Shown: positions 42,631 to 52,230 of the stretch, one piece after another | How the letters are laid out: each line of letters opens with the position of its first letter | Numbering within the stretch: position 1 is the first letter of the stretch | Origin: Pseudoalteromonas shioyasakiensis | Lineage (GTDB): Bacteria > Pseudomonadota > Gammaproteobacteria > Enterobacterales > Alteromonadaceae | Direction: 5' to 3' | NCBI GenBank assembly: GCA_013391845.1 | Contig: CP058414.1 | Location: 1,598,501-1,662,500 of the forward strand | Length of the DNA stretch: 64,000 nt | The notes under the pieces: generated by a model | The model's database searches: none | Told to the model about the DNA's origin: nothing | Seen by the model: only the letters and a program-made list of their open reading frames with translations | Translations under genes and position numbers: made by a program

Positions 42631-43361
42631 GTTCGAATCCTGTGGTTTTTATTACCGGGGGCGGCCGTGGTATAGGCGCAGCAACGGCAAAGTTATTTGC
42701 CAAGCATGGTTATGATGTATGTATCAACTATAAGTCGGATCAGCACAGTGCTTTGCAAGTTGCCAAAGAAATAGAAAAACTGGGCGTTAAAGCGTTTACT
42801 ATACAAGCCGATGTTGCTGATGAGCAGCAAGTGAAGGCAATGTTTGCGAAGCTTGATACTTGGGCACCACGTTTAGATGTACTGGTTAACAATGCAGCAA
42901 TGATGATGCCGCAAATGCCGCTTTTAGAGATGGATGCAAAGCGCATTAACGCCATTTTAAGTTGCAATGTTACAGGCGCATTTTTGTGTGCACGAGAAGC
43001 AATTAAGCGTATGAATAAAGGCAGTATTGTGAATGTTTCATCAGGTGCGTCGCGCACAGGCTCGCCAAATGAATATTTAGATTATGCTGCATCTAAAGGA
43101 GCGCTTGATACTTTCACGATCGGCCTTGCTAAAGAAGTCGCCAGTAAAGCTATTCGGGTAAACGCGGTAAGGCCAGGCCTTATTTATACCGATATGCACC
43201 GCGATGGCGGTGAAGCAAACCGAGTTAATAGGTTAAAATCTAAGTTACCGCTAGGGCGAGGTGGTGAAGCTGACGAGGTCGCCTCAGCAATTTACTTTTT
43301 GGCAAGTGAGCAAGCATCATTCACAACGGGCAGTTTTATAGATGTATCAGGTGGCTTATAA
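42627..43361 (+). CDS. Short-chain dehydrogenase/reductase
   Basis: A 244-residue classical SDR. The cofactor loop is TGGGRGIG (about 10-17), NNAA is present at about 90, the catalytic Ser lies in VNVSSGASR, and the YxxxK pair is YAASK (about 155). The C-terminus is STTGSFIDVSGG-like, as usual. The substrate cannot be read from sequence; 3-oxoacyl or sugar/alcohol reduction are common. It overlaps the ASCH gene by four bases (ATGA) and ends two bases before the convergent AEC gene. Confidence 0.88.
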   Translation: MSSNPVVFITGGGRGIGAATAKLFAKHGYDVCINYKSDQHSALQVAKEIEKLGVKAFTIQADVADEQQVKAMFAKLDTWAPRLDVLVNNAAMMMPQMPLLEMDAKRINAILSCNVTGAFLCAREAIKRMNKGSIVNVSSGASRTGSPNEYLDYAASKGALDTFTIGLAKEVASKAIRVNAVRPGLIYTDMHRDGGEANRVNRLKSKLPLGRGGEADEVASAIYFLASEQASFTTGSFIDVSGGL

Positions 43362-43363
43362 AA

Positions 43364-44284
43364 CTAAAGTAAAATACTTAACCAAACACTAAAGCTTACA
43401 ACACTTAATACCGTTGAGAGCACCACAGCACTTGCGAGTGTTGCTTGATGTTGCTTAATTTGATTAGCGATTAGATAGGCGTTTACACCTAAAGGAGAAG
43501 CGCTCAAAAGTACCAGCACGTTTAGTAACGATTGTTCTAGATGAAAGACGTAGTTGGCAAAAAAGTAGACTCCACACGGTAACACGGCAAGCTTGATGAT
43601 GGTTGCGATGAGTGATGCTTGTAAGTTGTCTGACACCTTATAAAACGCAAGGTTTGCTCCTAATACGAATAACGCACAGGCAATGGCAGGTTTGGCAAGT
43701 AGGGTGAGGCCATTTGCTAAATCATCAAAAAGTGTAAAACCAAGTAAGTTAACAGCAAGGCCGCTACTGATACTTAACACCACAGGGTTCAGCAGCATGT
43801 TTTTAGCAAATGCTCGCCAAGAAAAAGACTGCTGCGATTTAGCACTAAGTAAAAAGGTTAGGGTAAACAAAAGTGCACTATGAAAAGTAATGATCATAAA
43901 CACAATACCGACCATTTGCTCGCCAAGTGCCGCAATAATAATTGGCAAACCTACCAGCACTGTATTTGAATAACTACTGCCAAGGGCAAAAACTGCGTGA
44001 TGTGATGCTGCAGATTGTTTCTTAATGAAATAGCGGTCAATAACATAGCCAAGGGCGTAAATAGCCAATACCGGAAAGTAAAAACTTAAAAAGCCCGCAA
44101 CAGAAACACTACTTTGTAAATCGGCTTGTGCCATATTTAAAAATAGAAACGCTGGCACGCTAATATAAAAAGTGAACTTACTTAACCCTGCTATATGTTC
44201 TTTCGATAAAAACCTGCTACGAGAACTGATATAACCACTTAACACGATAAAAATCAGTGGAAAGATAATCGAAAAAATATGCAC
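43364..44284 (-). CDS. AEC family transporter
   Basis: A 306-residue inner-membrane protein with ten predicted helices in two five-helix halves, of the auxin efflux carrier (AEC/Mem_trans) family. Recognisable parts are IFPLIFIVLSGYISSR at the N-terminus, SSYSNTVLVGLPII in helix 4-5, and LSASPLGVNAYLIANQ in the second half. Bacterial members export malate or other dicarboxylates in a few cases; the substrate here is unknown. Monocistronic. Confidence 0.87.
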   Translation of the reverse strand: MHIFSIIFPLIFIVLSGYISSRSRFLSKEHIAGLSKFTFYISVPAFLFLNMAQADLQSSVSVAGFLSFYFPVLAIYALGYVIDRYFIKKQSAASHHAVFALGSSYSNTVLVGLPIIIAALGEQMVGIVFMIITFHSALLFTLTFLLSAKSQQSFSWRAFAKNMLLNPVVLSISSGLAVNLLGFTLFDDLANGLTLLAKPAIACALFVLGANLAFYKVSDNLQASLIATIIKLAVLPCGVYFFANYVFHLEQSLLNVLVLLSASPLGVNAYLIANQIKQHQATLASAVVLSTVLSVVSFSVWLSILL

Positions 44285-44308
44285 ATTAAGCCTTATGACA
44301 AGAAGACG

Positions 44309-44653
44309 TTAGCGTCTGAATTCATCACTTTGTGGAAGGTTAATTAAAATAAGCACAGCACCTTTACCGCCAAATTCAAGAGGTGCTTGGTGCATAGCAA
44401 TCACATCAGGGTGTTGTACTAAATATTGCGGCACTTTGTGTTTGAGTATGCGTTCACCAATGCCATGCACGACACAGGCACAATAGTAATGCTGCTTTTT
44501 ACACTCATGAATTAAACCAGCCAGCTCATCTTTGGCTAATTCTTTATTTAAGCCATGTAAATCAAGGGTTAAATCAGGTGGGTAATCTCCACGACGAAGT
44601 TGTTTTGCCAAATAGCTATCATGACCAGGTTTGACATAACTCACAGTTTCCAT
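44309..44653 (-). CDS. SMR domain fragment of SmrB
   Basis: The 114-residue downstream frame has a complete SMR domain with LDLHGL and the HGIG motif. Its Met overlaps the end of the upstream frame by 35 bases. Without a ribosome-binding site, efficient independent translation is doubtful. Confidence 0.55.
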   Translation of the reverse strand: METVSYVKPGHDSYLAKQLRRGDYPPDLTLDLHGLNKELAKDELAGLIHECKKQHYYCACVVHGIGERILKHKVPQYLVQHPDVIAMHQAPLEFGGKGAVLILINLPQSDEFRR

Positions 44654-44867
44654 GAGTATCTATGTCTGGTACATATTCATCAGAAAAGAAAAATTCTGCC
44701 TGATGTTGCTTTTTTTGCTGGGAAAATTGTTTCGCTTGTGACACTTTAGGCTTATTGGTGAATCGAATAGTGTCTTGTTTAAATGCTTTGGCACCACTAA
44801 TACTCTGACGAAATAAGTCAATATCGTCAGTGCTAATGTGATTGTTGGCGTGGGGATCTTTTTTCAT
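44619..44867 (-). CDS. N-terminal fragment of SmrB
   Basis: The 82-residue upstream frame holds the N-terminal extension that in E. coli SmrB contacts the ribosome, and ends in 9 out-of-frame residues (after DIDTHG). No nuclease domain is included. Confidence 0.55.
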   Translation of the reverse strand: MKKDPHANNHISTDDIDLFRQSISGAKAFKQDTIRFTNKPKVSQAKQFSQQKKQHQAEFFFSDEYVPDIDTHGNCELCQTWS

Positions 44868-44968
44868 GGCGGCAGTCTAAACAAAAAAACGCTAAAAATC
44901 GAGTAAAAACCAACTGAAAAGACGGTACAATACGCGTCAGAACAGACTTTGAAAGTTAAGGAACATAC

Positions 44969-45904
44969 ATGAACCATTTCCAGATAGAAGACGCAATTTT
45001 AGACGAGGCAATTGCAGAACTTTCAACGTTGCATGATTGGTTACGTTGGACAACCAGTCAATTCGCCAGCAGTGGTATTTTCTTTGGGCACGGCACAGAC
45101 AACGCATGGGATGAAGCAGTTAGCCTTTTATTACCTGCACTTAGCTTGCCAATCGATGCACCTAAAGAGCTAATGCATGCGCGTTTAACCAGCACCGAGA
45201 AAAGCCGTTTAGCTGAACTAATTGCAGAGCGTATTAATGATTGTACGCCAGTACCATACCTGACCAACACCGCGTGGTTTGCAGGTATGCCGTTTTATGT
45301 TGATGAGCGTGTGTTAATCCCTCGCTCACCATTTGCAGAGCTAATTAATAATCGTTTTGCTCCTTGGTTAGAAGAGCCAGAGTCGGTAACGCGCATTCTT
45401 GATTTATGCACTGGCTCAGCATGTATTGCCATTGCCCTTGCACAAGCATTTGAAGATGCACAGGTTGATGCGGTTGATATTTCTTACGAGGCGCTAGAAG
45501 TTGCTGATATTAATATTAGCGATTACATGCTGAATGACCGCGTACTGCCAATTCAGTCAGACGTGTTTAGTGGTGTTCCGGGTCAAAAGTACGATCTGAT
45601 CGTAGCTAACCCACCTTATGTTGATGCTGAAGATATGGCTGATTTACCACGTGAATTCCATCACGAGCCAGAGCTTGGTTTAGCATCGGGACATGATGGT
45701 CTTGATGTGACTCGTACCATTTTAGCGGAAGCCGCAGAGCATCTAACTGATAACGGTTTGTTATTTGTCGAAGTTGGTAACTCTATGGTACATATGGAAG
45801 CGCTGTACCCGGGTGCACCATTTGAGTGGGTTGAATTCGAACAAGGTGGCCTTGGCGTGTTTGTAATCAGCAAACAGCAGCTTGTGAAGTATTTCGCAGA
45901 TTAA
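44969..45904 (+). CDS. prmB: Ribosomal protein L3 N5-glutamine methyltransferase PrmB
   Basis: A 311-residue SAM-dependent methyltransferase that methylates Gln150 of ribosomal protein L3. The family NPPY motif (IVANPPYVDAEDM) follows the SAM loop ILDLCTGSACIAIALA. The N-terminal part (EDAILDEAIAELSTLHDWLRW, and FGHGTDNAWDEAV) is specific to PrmB rather than PrmC. AAGGA sits at good spacing before ATG. aroC follows on the same strand after a 65-base gap with a hairpin, the same order as in E. coli. Confidence 0.94.
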   Translation: MNHFQIEDAILDEAIAELSTLHDWLRWTTSQFASSGIFFGHGTDNAWDEAVSLLLPALSLPIDAPKELMHARLTSTEKSRLAELIAERINDCTPVPYLTNTAWFAGMPFYVDERVLIPRSPFAELINNRFAPWLEEPESVTRILDLCTGSACIAIALAQAFEDAQVDAVDISYEALEVADINISDYMLNDRVLPIQSDVFSGVPGQKYDLIVANPPYVDAEDMADLPREFHHEPELGLASGHDGLDVTRTILAEAAEHLTDNGLLFVEVGNSMVHMEALYPGAPFEWVEFEQGGLGVFVISKQQLVKYFAD

Positions 45905-45920
45905 CAGCATATTTTAAAAG

Positions 45921-45939
45921 CCGAGCCTGAGGGCTCGGT
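45921..45939 (+). promoter_or_regulatory. Intergenic hairpin between prmB and aroC
   Basis: CCGAGCC-TGAG-GGCTCGG stem with no T run after it, so not a classical terminator. It could be an RNA-processing or message-stabilising element between two cotranscribed genes. Confidence 0.4.
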
Positions 45940-45969
45940 CTCAGTAGTCATTAGGAATGAGGAAAGTTA

Positions 45970-47067
45970 ATGGCAGGTAATAGCATCGGACAACTATTTA
46001 AAGTGTCCACCTTTGGTGAGAGCCACGGCGTTGCATTAGGCGGCGTTGTAGATGGCACACCAGCAGGTCTTGAAATTAGCGAGGCCGATTTACAAATTGA
46101 TTTAGACCGTCGCAAGCCGGGGCAAAGTCGTTATACAACACAGCGCCGCGAAAGTGATGAAGTAAAAATTCTTTCTGGTGTATTCGAAGGTAAAACCACA
46201 GGTACTAGCATTGGTTTACTGATTGAAAACACCGATCAGCGTTCAAAAGACTACGGCAAAATCGCTGAAGTGTTTCGCCCAGGTCATGGCGATTATACCT
46301 ATTGGCATAAATACGGTATCCGTGATTATCGAGGTGGTGGTCGCTCCTCAGCCCGTGAAACGGCTATTCGTGTAGCGGCAGGTGCAATTGCGAAAAAATA
46401 CTTAAAACAGTTTCATGGTATTGAAATTCGAGCATGTTTGAGCCAACTAGGGCCAATCAAAGCCGAAGACTATAACTGGGATGAGGTGGAAAACAATGCA
46501 TTTTTCTTTCCAGACACCAGCAAGCTAGAAGCGCTTGATGAATACATGCGTGACCTAAAAAAACAAGGCGATTCGGTAGGCGCTAAAGTTAAAGTGGTTG
46601 CTAAAAATGTTCCTGTAGGTCTTGGTGAGCCAGTATTTGATCGCCTTGATGCAGAGCTTGCACACTCATTAATGAGTATTAATGCGGTAAAAGGCGTTGA
46701 GATTGGTGATGGCTTTGATGTGGTTGAGCAAAAAGGCTCTGAGCACCGTGATGAGTTAACCCCAGATGGTTTTACATCAAATCACGCAGGTGGTGTACTT
46801 GCAGGTATCTCGACAGGGCAAGATATCATTGCCTCAATCGCCCTTAAGCCAACTTCAAGCATCACCATACCGGGCAACAGCATTAATACTAGTAACGAAG
46901 CGGTAGAGATGATCACTAAAGGACGTCATGACCCATGTGTAGGTATTCGTGCCATTCCTATCGCTGAGGCGATGATGGCGATTACCTTAATGGATCACTT
47001 ATTGCGCCAACGTGGCCAAAACCCACATGTTAGCCATGAACATGGACCAATCAAAGGTTCGATTTAA
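45970..47067 (+). CDS. aroC: Chorismate synthase
   Basis: A 365-residue FMN-dependent enzyme converting 5-enolpyruvylshikimate-3-phosphate to chorismate, the last step of the shikimate pathway. All three signatures are present: [37 protein letters not shown] and [25 protein letters not shown] precedes the ATG. A strong terminator closes the prmB-aroC unit. Its product feeds PheA (5499). Confidence 0.97.
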   Translation: MAGNSIGQLFKVSTFGESHGVALGGVVDGTPAGLEISEADLQIDLDRRKPGQSRYTTQRRESDEVKILSGVFEGKTTGTSIGLLIENTDQRSKDYGKIAEVFRPGHGDYTYWHKYGIRDYRGGGRSSARETAIRVAAGAIAKKYLKQFHGIEIRACLSQLGPIKAEDYNWDEVENNAFFFPDTSKLEALDEYMRDLKKQGDSVGAKVKVVAKNVPVGLGEPVFDRLDAELAHSLMSINAVKGVEIGDGFDVVEQKGSEHRDELTPDGFTSNHAGGVLAGISTGQDIIASIALKPTSSITIPGNSINTSNEAVEMITKGRHDPCVGIRAIPIAEAMMAITLMDHLLRQRGQNPHVSHEHGPIKGSI

Positions 47068-47100
47068 GCGCAGCTTTAAATAAAGTAAACGCAGTTAATA

Positions 47101-47128
47101 AGCGCGATAATATCATCGCGCTTTTTTT
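47101..47128 (+). terminator. aroC terminator
   Basis: AGCGCGATAA/TTATCGCGCT-like stem (AGCGCGAT/ATCGCGCT) followed by seven T, between convergent genes. Confidence 0.87.
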
Positions 47129-47135
47129 ATGCCTG

Positions 47136-49142
47136 TTAGAATTTTAATAAGGGAAGTAGGCTGTGTTTGCTATCAGTCCACATTGCCAGCTCGTTATGTG
47201 GGTAGCGTTTAATGGGCGACAAATCACTGATAGATACACGATTTAAAAAAGCCTGATTATCAGTTAGCACCACCCAGTCTGAGCCTATGTCTGATGGGGT
47301 ATGGCCTTGATAGCTAAACTTTAACATAGCCTTATTGAAGTGTTGGCTATGTGCCTGTAATACAGGCAGTAAGTCGATATGATTATTTGAAATATGCACA
47401 ATCAATACGCCATTTTCATTGAGCCTCTGCCAATAAAGTGACATTGCTTCTTGGGTTAGCAAATGCGCAGGAATTACATCACTTGAAAACGCATCAATTA
47501 TTAAGACATCAAATATTTCGTTTGCATTATTTTTTAGCGTAATACGACCATCCCCTAAGCTGACTGTGAGCTTGGCTTCACTGTTTTCAAGATATGAGAA
47601 ATAACGTTTTGCCATCTCGTATACAGCAGGGTTTAACTCAAAAAAGTGAATACTATCCTGTTGGTCTGCAAACCGAGCTAATACGCCTGCACCTAAACCA
47701 ATCACGCCAATGTTTAGTGCGCTGTGTTGCTTTAGTATGGCAAGTGATTTAGCGACACCAGTATGCTGGTGGTAATAACTTTGCCCAAACTGTTGGCTTG
47801 GATTTAGTGGCTCTGAGCCATGAATCGTGGTGCCGTCAATTAAGCGCCTTTCTTTTATTGATTGAGTGTTTATATCTTTAACCGCTAAATAGCCATAAAA
47901 GTTGCGGCTAGTCGCAACGTTATATTGGTTAAAGTTTACCGCTAAAAAACAATAGCATGCTAACCAAGTAACTGAGCTGGTTGCGAGAGTGAATTTGAGC
48001 TGTTTTGTCTTTGTTTTAGCTTTTATTTGGTAGTAACACACAAAACTAAAAATAACCGCTAATGTAAGTAAATACTCGTCAATCTGGACAAATAGCAATG
48101 GGGCAATGAGTGTACTGAAAAGCGAACCTAACACACCGCCAAGGGCGATATAAAAATAAAAAACGGTAAATTGCTCGTTTTCAGGGGCTTTGTTTCTCAG
48201 CTCACCATGACAGACCATACCGGCGGTTAATAGAATCATGCTGTAAATTATAAGCTGGGCTAGGGCATTGAATAAGCTGCCAAAATAAAACATCAGCAGG
48301 CCTGCAAAAGCCGAAAATATAAACGCATATGCCCAGACATGACGCTGATATTTTGCTTTGTTGGCAAACGTATAACTAAAGGTGAGCAAGTAAATTACAA
48401 GAGGTAACGACCAAAGTAATGGCATGGGGGGAATATTAGTGCTGATCATATGCGTGGTAGATACCAACATGGCTGAGCTTAAGGCACTTAATAACAGCCA
48501 TTGACCTTTACCTTTTAATAGTGCGACAGGCCTAGTCTGAATAGACTCTCTTGATAAATCGGGTGCTTTTTTTAGTAAAAATATTACTAGAAGTGCTAAT
48601 AACAAGCAGTAGCTGATAAGTCCAAATAGCCAGTAGGTAGTTTGCTGCTCTAAAGAAAATAGTAATTCATAAACGAGCGGGTAGCTCATTAACGCCAGTA
48701 AAGAACCCAAGTTTGAGATGGAATACCAATGGTAAGGCACCTGTGCTGAAGCAGTTTGCACATACCATCTTTGTAAAAGTACGCTGGTAGCGCTCAGTAG
48801 AGTAAATATTGGACCAATTTCTATAAATAAATTAACAAACACCGCAAGCGCAGGCGGCCAATTTGTGAGATTTGGGGCTGCAAATTCTGTCACAACAATG
48901 AGTGTGGCAAAGGTGACTAAAACTATATGGATGACTACCTGCAACTTAATATGAAAACGACCCATGTTATGCGCATAGAAATAGCCAATAAGTAACATGA
49001 CTTGATAAAACACTAAACTCGCTGACCAGATAGAGGCACCACCACCAAATTGTGGTAGCAGTTGCTTTGAAAGCATCGGTTGGATTTGAAAAATTAAAAA
49101 AGCACTGATGAAAATAGTGAGCGTTGATAAATATTTATACAT
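47136..49142 (-). CDS. Membrane-fused spermidine/spermine synthase-like protein
   Basis: A 668-residue protein. The N-terminal about 410 residues hold twelve or more transmembrane helices of MFS-like arrangement (QPMLSKQLLPQFGGGASIWS is the conserved opening). The C-terminal about 240 residues are a spermidine-synthase-like Rossmann fold (IGVIGLGAGVLARFA, FFELNPAVYEMA, DVLIIDAFSSDVIPAHLLT). Such fusions are common in bacteria. Polyamine synthesis has not been generally shown, and key decarboxy-SAM residues cannot be confirmed by eye. It is divergent from the CadC-type regulator. Confidence 0.85.
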   Translation of the reverse strand: MYKYLSTLTIFISAFLIFQIQPMLSKQLLPQFGGGASIWSASLVFYQVMLLIGYFYAHNMGRFHIKLQVVIHIVLVTFATLIVVTEFAAPNLTNWPPALAVFVNLFIEIGPIFTLLSATSVLLQRWYVQTASAQVPYHWYSISNLGSLLALMSYPLVYELLFSLEQQTTYWLFGLISYCLLLALLVIFLLKKAPDLSRESIQTRPVALLKGKGQWLLLSALSSAMLVSTTHMISTNIPPMPLLWSLPLVIYLLTFSYTFANKAKYQRHVWAYAFIFSAFAGLLMFYFGSLFNALAQLIIYSMILLTAGMVCHGELRNKAPENEQFTVFYFYIALGGVLGSLFSTLIAPLLFVQIDEYLLTLAVIFSFVCYYQIKAKTKTKQLKFTLATSSVTWLACYCFLAVNFNQYNVATSRNFYGYLAVKDINTQSIKERRLIDGTTIHGSEPLNPSQQFGQSYYHQHTGVAKSLAILKQHSALNIGVIGLGAGVLARFADQQDSIHFFELNPAVYEMAKRYFSYLENSEAKLTVSLGDGRITLKNNANEIFDVLIIDAFSSDVIPAHLLTQEAMSLYWQRLNENGVLIVHISNNHIDLLPVLQAHSQHFNKAMLKFSYQGHTPSDIGSDWVVLTDNQAFLNRVSISDLSPIKRYPHNELAMWTDSKHSLLPLLKF

Positions 49143-49272
49143 TGTTTTTATTACCTATTTTGAGATAGCAAAAACAATCCAATAGCCAGAGCAAAGTGAC
49201 AATGGAGTAACCCTTGAGTTTCTCTTAAGAAAACCTTAATCTTTGATTCGTAAATATTTATTGGAGAAGTAA

Positions 49273-51276
49273 GTGGCGCGTTATCGAATCGGCAAGTTTG
49301 CAATTGATGAGAGTCGATGTTTAATTTCATCGCAAGATTATAAGCAAATAGTCGAGCCAAAGGTCATGGATGTATTACATACCCTTTATTTAAATAAAGG
49401 TGAAGTTGTAAGCCAAGAAGTAATCTTTGCAAAAGTGTGGCCTAATGCTACCTATAACCCCAGTTCGGTACAGCGTTGTATAGCATTGCTACGAAAAGCA
49501 CTCCAAGAAGATGCCAAGAACCCACAGTTTATAATTACACACCCTAAGCGCGGTTATAGCCTTGAGAAAGTAACACAGGGGCCAGGCAAAAAATTAAAAG
49601 CGCAACATGTTCTGTTGCTGTTTGTTTTACTAGTTAGCTTTATTGCTATTGCGTGGCAACTAGTGCCTAAACAACAAGATACTGCTCACTTTACTCAGTT
49701 GATGCCACTCACTTCGAGTGAACTAAATGAAGCTAATTTGTCACTTTCACATAGTGGTAAGTACCTTGCTTTTGTTCGAGGTAATAAAGGAAGTCAGCAG
49801 ATTTGGATTAAAGAGCTTGAGACTGAGCGAGAGGTGAGGCTGACTGAAGATGCTGCAAGCTACTTCGCTTTGGGGTGGTCGACCTCCGATAATGCGATTG
49901 CATTTGTGAAAAGTACAGAGCAGAAACAACATCTAAACACTATAAGCATTGATTTATCTAAATTTCAGCCATTAGAACAAGCGACTGTGAGTGTTTTTAA
50001 TGACACCGTTTTAACCAGTCACCACATCGATTGGCATGTTGATAAGCTGCTCTATTACATAGAAAAAGATAAACTAAACAACGATACTCGACTCGTTTCA
50101 CTTAACTTAGAATCTAAACAAAAGACACAGTTACTAGCTGCTACACAGCAAGATTGGTTGCTCGTTAATGCGTTATCGAAAGATGGTAGTAAAGTCGCGA
50201 TGGGGATTGAGGCTGGGCAAAATAAATACCGTATTGATGTACTCGACCTTGCCAGTAAAAAAATACAAACTATTGCTATCATAGAAAACGGTATTCAAGG
50301 GTTAAGTTGGCACCCGAATAATCAAGCGCTATTAATTAGCCAACGAAATCAGCTTGTAAATCTAGATCTTGATGGTGAGCTTCAGTTAATTTCATTTAAT
50401 AATTATCAAATAATTCGTGATGCACAGTACACACCAGACGCTGAAGCCATTTTGATGGAGTTAGTGAATGTTGATGTAGATATTGTTAGCCAAACACGGG
50501 CCAACCCTGACAAATTGACTAAACTCGTTGATACCTCATCAATCGACTTTCTACCCGTGTTTTCGCCAGACTCAACGAAATTTGTTTTTGAGTCTCATCG
50601 TTTTGGATTAAAACAATTATTTTTATACGATAGTGGCAAGCAAACGCGCATTTTTGCTAACCCTGATAACCATGAGTTATTTGGCATTGTTTGGAGCCAA
50701 GACGCACGGCTGGTTTACACCGCAAGTAAAGATACACTGTTTAAAATTGATTTAAACAGTGGCACTTATGAAACAATACCTCATGGAAATCACTCTTTTT
50801 ATTTGAGAGAAATGTATCACAATGAAGACGCGATTTTAGTTTCGTATCGAGCAGAGGATGGACAGACGTTTCATCCAGCAAAATTCGATTTAACAAGCTT
50901 AACGTTGACACCATTCACAGGCTCAGGGAAACGTTTAAGCTGTTATGGTATGGATTTAGATGAGCAAGATCAGATCTACTTCTCAAATAGCAATGAAGTG
51001 TTTCGAGTTAATACCCGTGGAGATATAGAAACTGTTTGGCAAGCAGCTAGCAATGACATTATTGGTATATCTGTTAGTAACCAGCAATTAGCAGTAACAA
51101 TGGAGCATGCAGATACAATTAATTTCCAGCGTATCGATTTGGCAACTGCTGAAACAGAAAGTTGGCAGTTAACACAACCTAAGCAACATATGTTGATCAA
51201 CAGTGCTCATGATTTAAAAGAGTTTTTATATCTTACAGAACCTTATAGAACTCGTAAGTTAGTAAAACTTCAGTAG
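49273..51276 (+). CDS. CadC-type membrane transcriptional regulator with beta-propeller sensor
   Basis: A 667-residue protein with an N-terminal OmpR/PhoB-type winged helix (about 1-95; EPKVMDVLHTLYLNKGEVVS, and ITHPKRGYSL), a single transmembrane helix (about 115-132; HVLLLFVLLVSFIAIAWQL) and a C-terminal periplasmic region of about 530 residues with TolB/WD40-like propeller repeats (SHSGKYLAFVRGNKGSQQIW, LPVFSPDSTKFVFES). The ToxR/CadC layout implies direct control of DNA binding by a periplasmic signal. The GTG start at 49273 follows GGAG at six bases. Its likely target is the divergent synthase-like gene; this is unproven. Confidence 0.88.
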   Translation: MARYRIGKFAIDESRCLISSQDYKQIVEPKVMDVLHTLYLNKGEVVSQEVIFAKVWPNATYNPSSVQRCIALLRKALQEDAKNPQFIITHPKRGYSLEKVTQGPGKKLKAQHVLLLFVLLVSFIAIAWQLVPKQQDTAHFTQLMPLTSSELNEANLSLSHSGKYLAFVRGNKGSQQIWIKELETEREVRLTEDAASYFALGWSTSDNAIAFVKSTEQKQHLNTISIDLSKFQPLEQATVSVFNDTVLTSHHIDWHVDKLLYYIEKDKLNNDTRLVSLNLESKQKTQLLAATQQDWLLVNALSKDGSKVAMGIEAGQNKYRIDVLDLASKKIQTIAIIENGIQGLSWHPNNQALLISQRNQLVNLDLDGELQLISFNNYQIIRDAQYTPDAEAILMELVNVDVDIVSQTRANPDKLTKLVDTSSIDFLPVFSPDSTKFVFESHRFGLKQLFLYDSGKQTRIFANPDNHELFGIVWSQDARLVYTASKDTLFKIDLNSGTYETIPHGNHSFYLREMYHNEDAILVSYRAEDGQTFHPAKFDLTSLTLTPFTGSGKRLSCYGMDLDEQDQIYFSNSNEVFRVNTRGDIETVWQAASNDIIGISVSNQQLAVTMEHADTINFQRIDLATAETESWQLTQPKQHMLINSAHDLKEFLYLTEPYRTRKLVKLQ

Positions 51277-51289
51277 CTTGATATGTTCT

Positions 51290-52129
51290 TTACGTCTTAA
51301 TCAACTCCACAAGCTGCTTAAGCTGTTCATGATTGAGTGGATTGTGGGCATGATTACCGTACAACAGTACGATATCAATCATAGGCAGTACTGGTAACGA
51401 ATTATCGCTGATTTCTTCCAAACCTTTTTGCATGCTTATTCGCGCCATGCTGCCGATTGCCAACCCTTGTTCAATTAAGCCATGTAATGCACCTGCTGAT
51501 CCACAGCAGGCAATAATATTAAAACGACGCTCGGTTTTTAAGAGACCTTCAATACTGGCTTGGTGAAACTTACAGTCTCGTTGAAACAGGGCAATAGGAA
51601 GTGGGGTTGAATCTTCAATCTCAAAAGCGGGGCTTTTCACCCATACGCCTTGGCTTGATTGCAATAAGTAACCTTCTTCGCTGTCTGGTGAGCGAGTGGC
51701 AACAACTAAATCGAGCATACCTTGGTCTAGTTTGGCTCTAAGCTCAGAACTTGGGGCGCAGCTTATCTGTATATCTAAGGCATCAAACTGTTGGTGTAGG
51801 GCACAAACAAGCTGTGGTAGCAAAGAGTGGACATAGTCGTCAGGACAGCCGATGCGCACACGTAAATTGCCAGTACCTGCTTTTAATTGTTTAAAGGCTT
51901 CATCATGAAGGGCTATCAGTTGCTTCGCATAACTTGCTAGCTGGTGGCCTTGATGGGTTAGCACCAGCTGACGACCTTGCTTTTCAAATAGTGAACTTGC
52001 GAGGTCCTGTTCAAGCTTTTTCATTTGCATACTTACCGCAGATTGGGTTCTGGAAATTTGTGCTGCAGCACGGGTGAAACTACCTGTATCGACGAAGGCG
52101 CAAAATGTTCTAAGGGCATCAATATCCAT
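51290..52129 (-). CDS. LysR-family transcriptional regulator
   Basis: A 279-residue LysR-type regulator with an N-terminal helix-turn-helix (FVDTGSFTRAAAQISRTQSAVSMQMKKLE region, 13-41) and a substrate-binding effector domain (about 90-275). It resembles LrhA/HexA-like members in the DNA-binding half, but the effector cannot be named. It is divergent from the GST gene at 52231 across about 100 bases, the usual arrangement for a regulator and its target. Confidence 0.9.
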   Translation of the reverse strand: MDIDALRTFCAFVDTGSFTRAAAQISRTQSAVSMQMKKLEQDLASSLFEKQGRQLVLTHQGHQLASYAKQLIALHDEAFKQLKAGTGNLRVRIGCPDDYVHSLLPQLVCALHQQFDALDIQISCAPSSELRAKLDQGMLDLVVATRSPDSEEGYLLQSSQGVWVKSPAFEIEDSTPLPIALFQRDCKFHQASIEGLLKTERRFNIIACCGSAGALHGLIEQGLAIGSMARISMQKGLEEISDNSLPVLPMIDIVLLYGNHAHNPLNHEQLKQLVELIKT

Positions 52130-52230
52130 AATGTATCAGCTTTTCTTATAGGTACTATAAAAACAATTGGCGAGTAATTGCCCAATTGCTGTTTTATAGT
52201 GAGCCTAATCTAAACGTTAAAGGAAGTACA

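Larger units (their letters stand above)
44309..44867 (-). pseudogene. smrB: smrB (ribosome-collision endonuclease), frameshifted
   Basis: Joined, the two frames align end to end with E. coli SmrB (183 residues). The N-terminal hook (ALFRQ-like DLFRQSISGAKAFKQDTI, then FFFSDEYVPDIDTHG) is in one frame. The SMR domain (SYVKPGHDSYLAKQLRRGDY, LDLHGL, VVHGIGERILKHK, HQAP) is in another. The break is at about 44655 (minus-strand CATGGAAACTG); removing one G restores a protein of E. coli length. SmrB cleaves mRNA between collided ribosomes to start rescue. If the lesion is real, the ribosome-binding hook and the nuclease are separated. It is divergent from prmB, as in E. coli. Confidence 0.82.

Noticed and set aside
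44309..44867. Programmed ribosomal frameshift in smrB
   Set aside because: No slippery heptamer of the X-XXY-YYZ kind and no downstream stem are evident, and SmrB is not known to use recoding.
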